Shown here piece after piece: positions 6,746 to 7,295 of a stretch of DNA of 7,295 bases. Positions within the stretch are counted from its first letter, which is position 1. Every line of letters begins with the position of its first letter. Below the pieces are notes generated by a model. That model saw only the letters and a list, made by a program, of their open reading frames with translations. It did no database searches and was not told the origin of the DNA. The position numbers were made by a program, and so were the translations under genes. Source of the DNA: Gemmatimonadota bacterium (GTDB lineage Bacteria > Gemmatimonadota > Gemmatimonadetes > Gemmatimonadales > GWC2-71-9). The DNA lies in contig QHTW01000233.1 in the NCBI GenBank assembly GCA_003220955.1, positions 11,267 to 18,561 on the forward strand, given 5' to 3'.

Positions 6746-6912
6746 CGTCTCGGTCGCGACGACGGAGAACATCAGGGCCCACCATGGCAAGCCGCGGTGG
6801 CCGAGGAAGTAGTCCGTGGCATCGCGCTGTCGTCCCGCCAGCGCCAATCCGAACACGATGACCGCGGCGAAGTACGCGACGATGACGGCAATGTCGAGAT
6901 GGCGCATGCGAG

Positions 6913-6933
6913 CTAGACGCCTAGACGCCTAGA
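6913..6933. repeat. Tandem octamer CTAGACGC, about 2.6 copies, just upstream of the symporter
   Basis: Units start at 6913, 6921 and 6929 (the last one partial, CTAGA). On the minus strand the repeat reads GCGTCTAG and occupies most of the leader between the terminator hairpin and the symporter ATG at 6907. No clear Shine-Dalgarno sequence is seen in this leader. The sequence differs from the 5394-5483 octamers but has the same 8-bp period. Confidence 0.8.
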
Positions 6934-6965
6934 TATAGAAAGGGCCCGCGATGTACGCGGGCCCT
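6934..6965 (-). terminator. Intrinsic terminator of the Fe-S carrier gene, reading leftward
   Basis: AGGGCCCGCG (6941-6950) and CGCGGGCCCT (6956-6965) form a perfect 10-bp stem around a 5-base loop. On the minus strand it is followed by TTTCTATA, a short imperfect T-tract. It lies 27 bases past the Fe-S carrier stop. There is no T-run on the plus-strand side, so it works leftward only. It separates the Fe-S carrier from the symporter-kinase pair, whose promoter must then lie in the roughly 30 AT-richer bases that follow; TATATC at 6937-6932 is a possible -10 element without a recognisable -35. Confidence 0.8.
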
Positions 6966-6992
6966 GCTTACTGAATCAGGATGGCTCAACGC

Positions 6993-7295
6993 TCAAACCG
7001 TGAACGACGATCCGCAGCCGCAGCCGCCGGAAGCGTTCGGATTCTCGAACGCAAAGCCGGATTCCTGGAAGTTGCTCTTGTAATCGATCACCGTGCCGTT
7101 CAGATACTGCGAGCTGAATTCATCGACAAACAGCCGCACGCCCGCGCTCTCGATGACGACGTCATCCGCCGCGGGTTGCGCTTCGATGTTCAGGCTGTAC
7201 CGGAAGCCAGAGCAGCCGCCCGGCAGCACAGCGACGCGCAGCCCGGCCGACTCCTGCGACACGTTCTCCTCGGCCAGGAATTTCTTGACTTCTTC
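6993..7295 (-). CDS. A-type Fe-S cluster carrier (IscA/SufA/ErpA/HesB family), N-terminus outside window
   Basis: Small carrier that binds Fe-S clusters and delivers them to target proteins. One hundred residues are visible. The frame stays open to the right edge (EEVKKFLAEEN precedes the GTG at 7262), so that GTG is internal and roughly the first 10-15 residues are missing. The three cluster-binding cysteines are present: C28 in LPGGCSGFRYSL and C92/C94 in GGCGCGSSF at the end (numbering of the visible part). FVDEFSSQYLNGTVIDY and SGFAFENPNA are also typical. The ending NPNASGGCGCGSSF resembles ErpA, but the branch cannot be fixed without alignment, so no symbol is given. The gene runs away from the right edge toward a dedicated terminator, so it is probably single or the last gene of its own unit. 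Confidence 0.93.
   Translation of the reverse strand, partial: EEVKKFLAEENVSQESAGLRVAVLPGGCSGFRYSLNIEAQPAADDVVIESAGVRLFVDEFSSQYLNGTVIDYKSNFQESGFAFENPNASGGCGCGSSFTV

Larger units (their letters stand above)
5432..6907 (-). pseudogene. SSS-family sodium/solute symporter interrupted by one in-frame amber codon
   Basis: Read from ATG at 6907-6905, the frame covers 491 codons, normal for sodium/solute symporters, with one TAG at codon 55 (6743-6745). The first 54 residues (MRHLDIAVIVAYFAAVIVFG ... FLGHRGLPWWALMFSVVATET) hold helix 1 and the start of the next. The frame resumes as ALTVISIPGIAARGDLTWLQ, which continues the family motif in which a Ser normally follows ATET. The rest is intact. It includes GLVVAGILAAAMSSHASAVNSLASAATHDFY, where Ser330-Ser331 match the sodium-site serines of helix 8 in this family, and LTYGSLLGTYILGG. 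The tail (RVGRSDGRTVGPPAMSA) is encoded by octamer repeats. TGA at 5434-5432 overlaps the kinase GTG. Restarting at GTG 6733 would lose helix 1 and is unlikely to work. It may be a recent pseudogene, a base-call error, or readthrough. The substrate is unknown but probably matches the kinase. Confidence 0.85.

Noticed and set aside
6733..6907. Frameshift in the symporter, or TAG reassigned as a sense codon
   Set aside because: Both sides of the TAG are in the same frame, so no shift is needed. Several neighbouring genes end in TAG at the expected C-terminus, so general reassignment is unlikely.

Overview
The window is GC-rich, densely coding DNA from a Gram-negative (diderm) bacterium. The evidence for an outer membrane is a TonB-ExbB-ExbD system and a second TonB-like protein. 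The gene set, the NagK-type kinase paired with a sodium/solute symporter, and the short octanucleotide repeats remind me of Gemmatimonadota. That assignment is an inference from gene content only; no rRNA or other taxonomic marker is present.

Layout, left to right. Positions 2-2131 hold a tight plus-strand operon: the C-terminal part of a TonB energy transducer, exbB, and two tandem exbD paralogues. It ends in a strong intrinsic terminator at 2155-2182. From 2207 a second plus-strand unit encodes a TonB-like protein with a Gly/Pro-rich linker, followed by a 12-helix APC-family amino acid permease that ends at 4488. The minus strand then takes over. A BadF/NagK-type sugar kinase (4485-5435) lies downstream of, and is translationally coupled to, an SSS-family sodium/solute symporter (5432-6907). 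At the right edge, also on the minus strand, is an A-type Fe-S cluster carrier (IscA/ErpA/HesB family) cut by the window boundary, with its own terminator at 6941-6965. No RNA gene, insertion sequence or CRISPR array was seen, and no gap between genes exceeds about 90 bases.

How the genes work together. ExbB and the ExbDs would form the proton-driven inner-membrane motor that energises TonB, which in turn drives outer-membrane TonB-dependent receptors. The second TonB may share the motor. The symporter and kinase look like an uptake-and-phosphorylation pair for an amino sugar or similar substrate, for example in salvage of cell-wall sugars. The permease is probably an independent amino acid importer.

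Points of most interest. (1) The symporter reading frame is intact over 491 codons except for one amber codon (6743-6745), where the family normally has a serine in the first conserved motif. (2) Two sets of four 8-bp repeats, inverted relative to each other, sit exactly on the symporter/kinase junction. They encode the end of one protein and the beginning of the other, and they fold so that the overlapping stop/start lies in the loop. (3) A different octamer repeat precedes the symporter start. I did not find a convincing wholly new multi-gene system; the repeat-bearing junction and the amber codon are the unusual elements.
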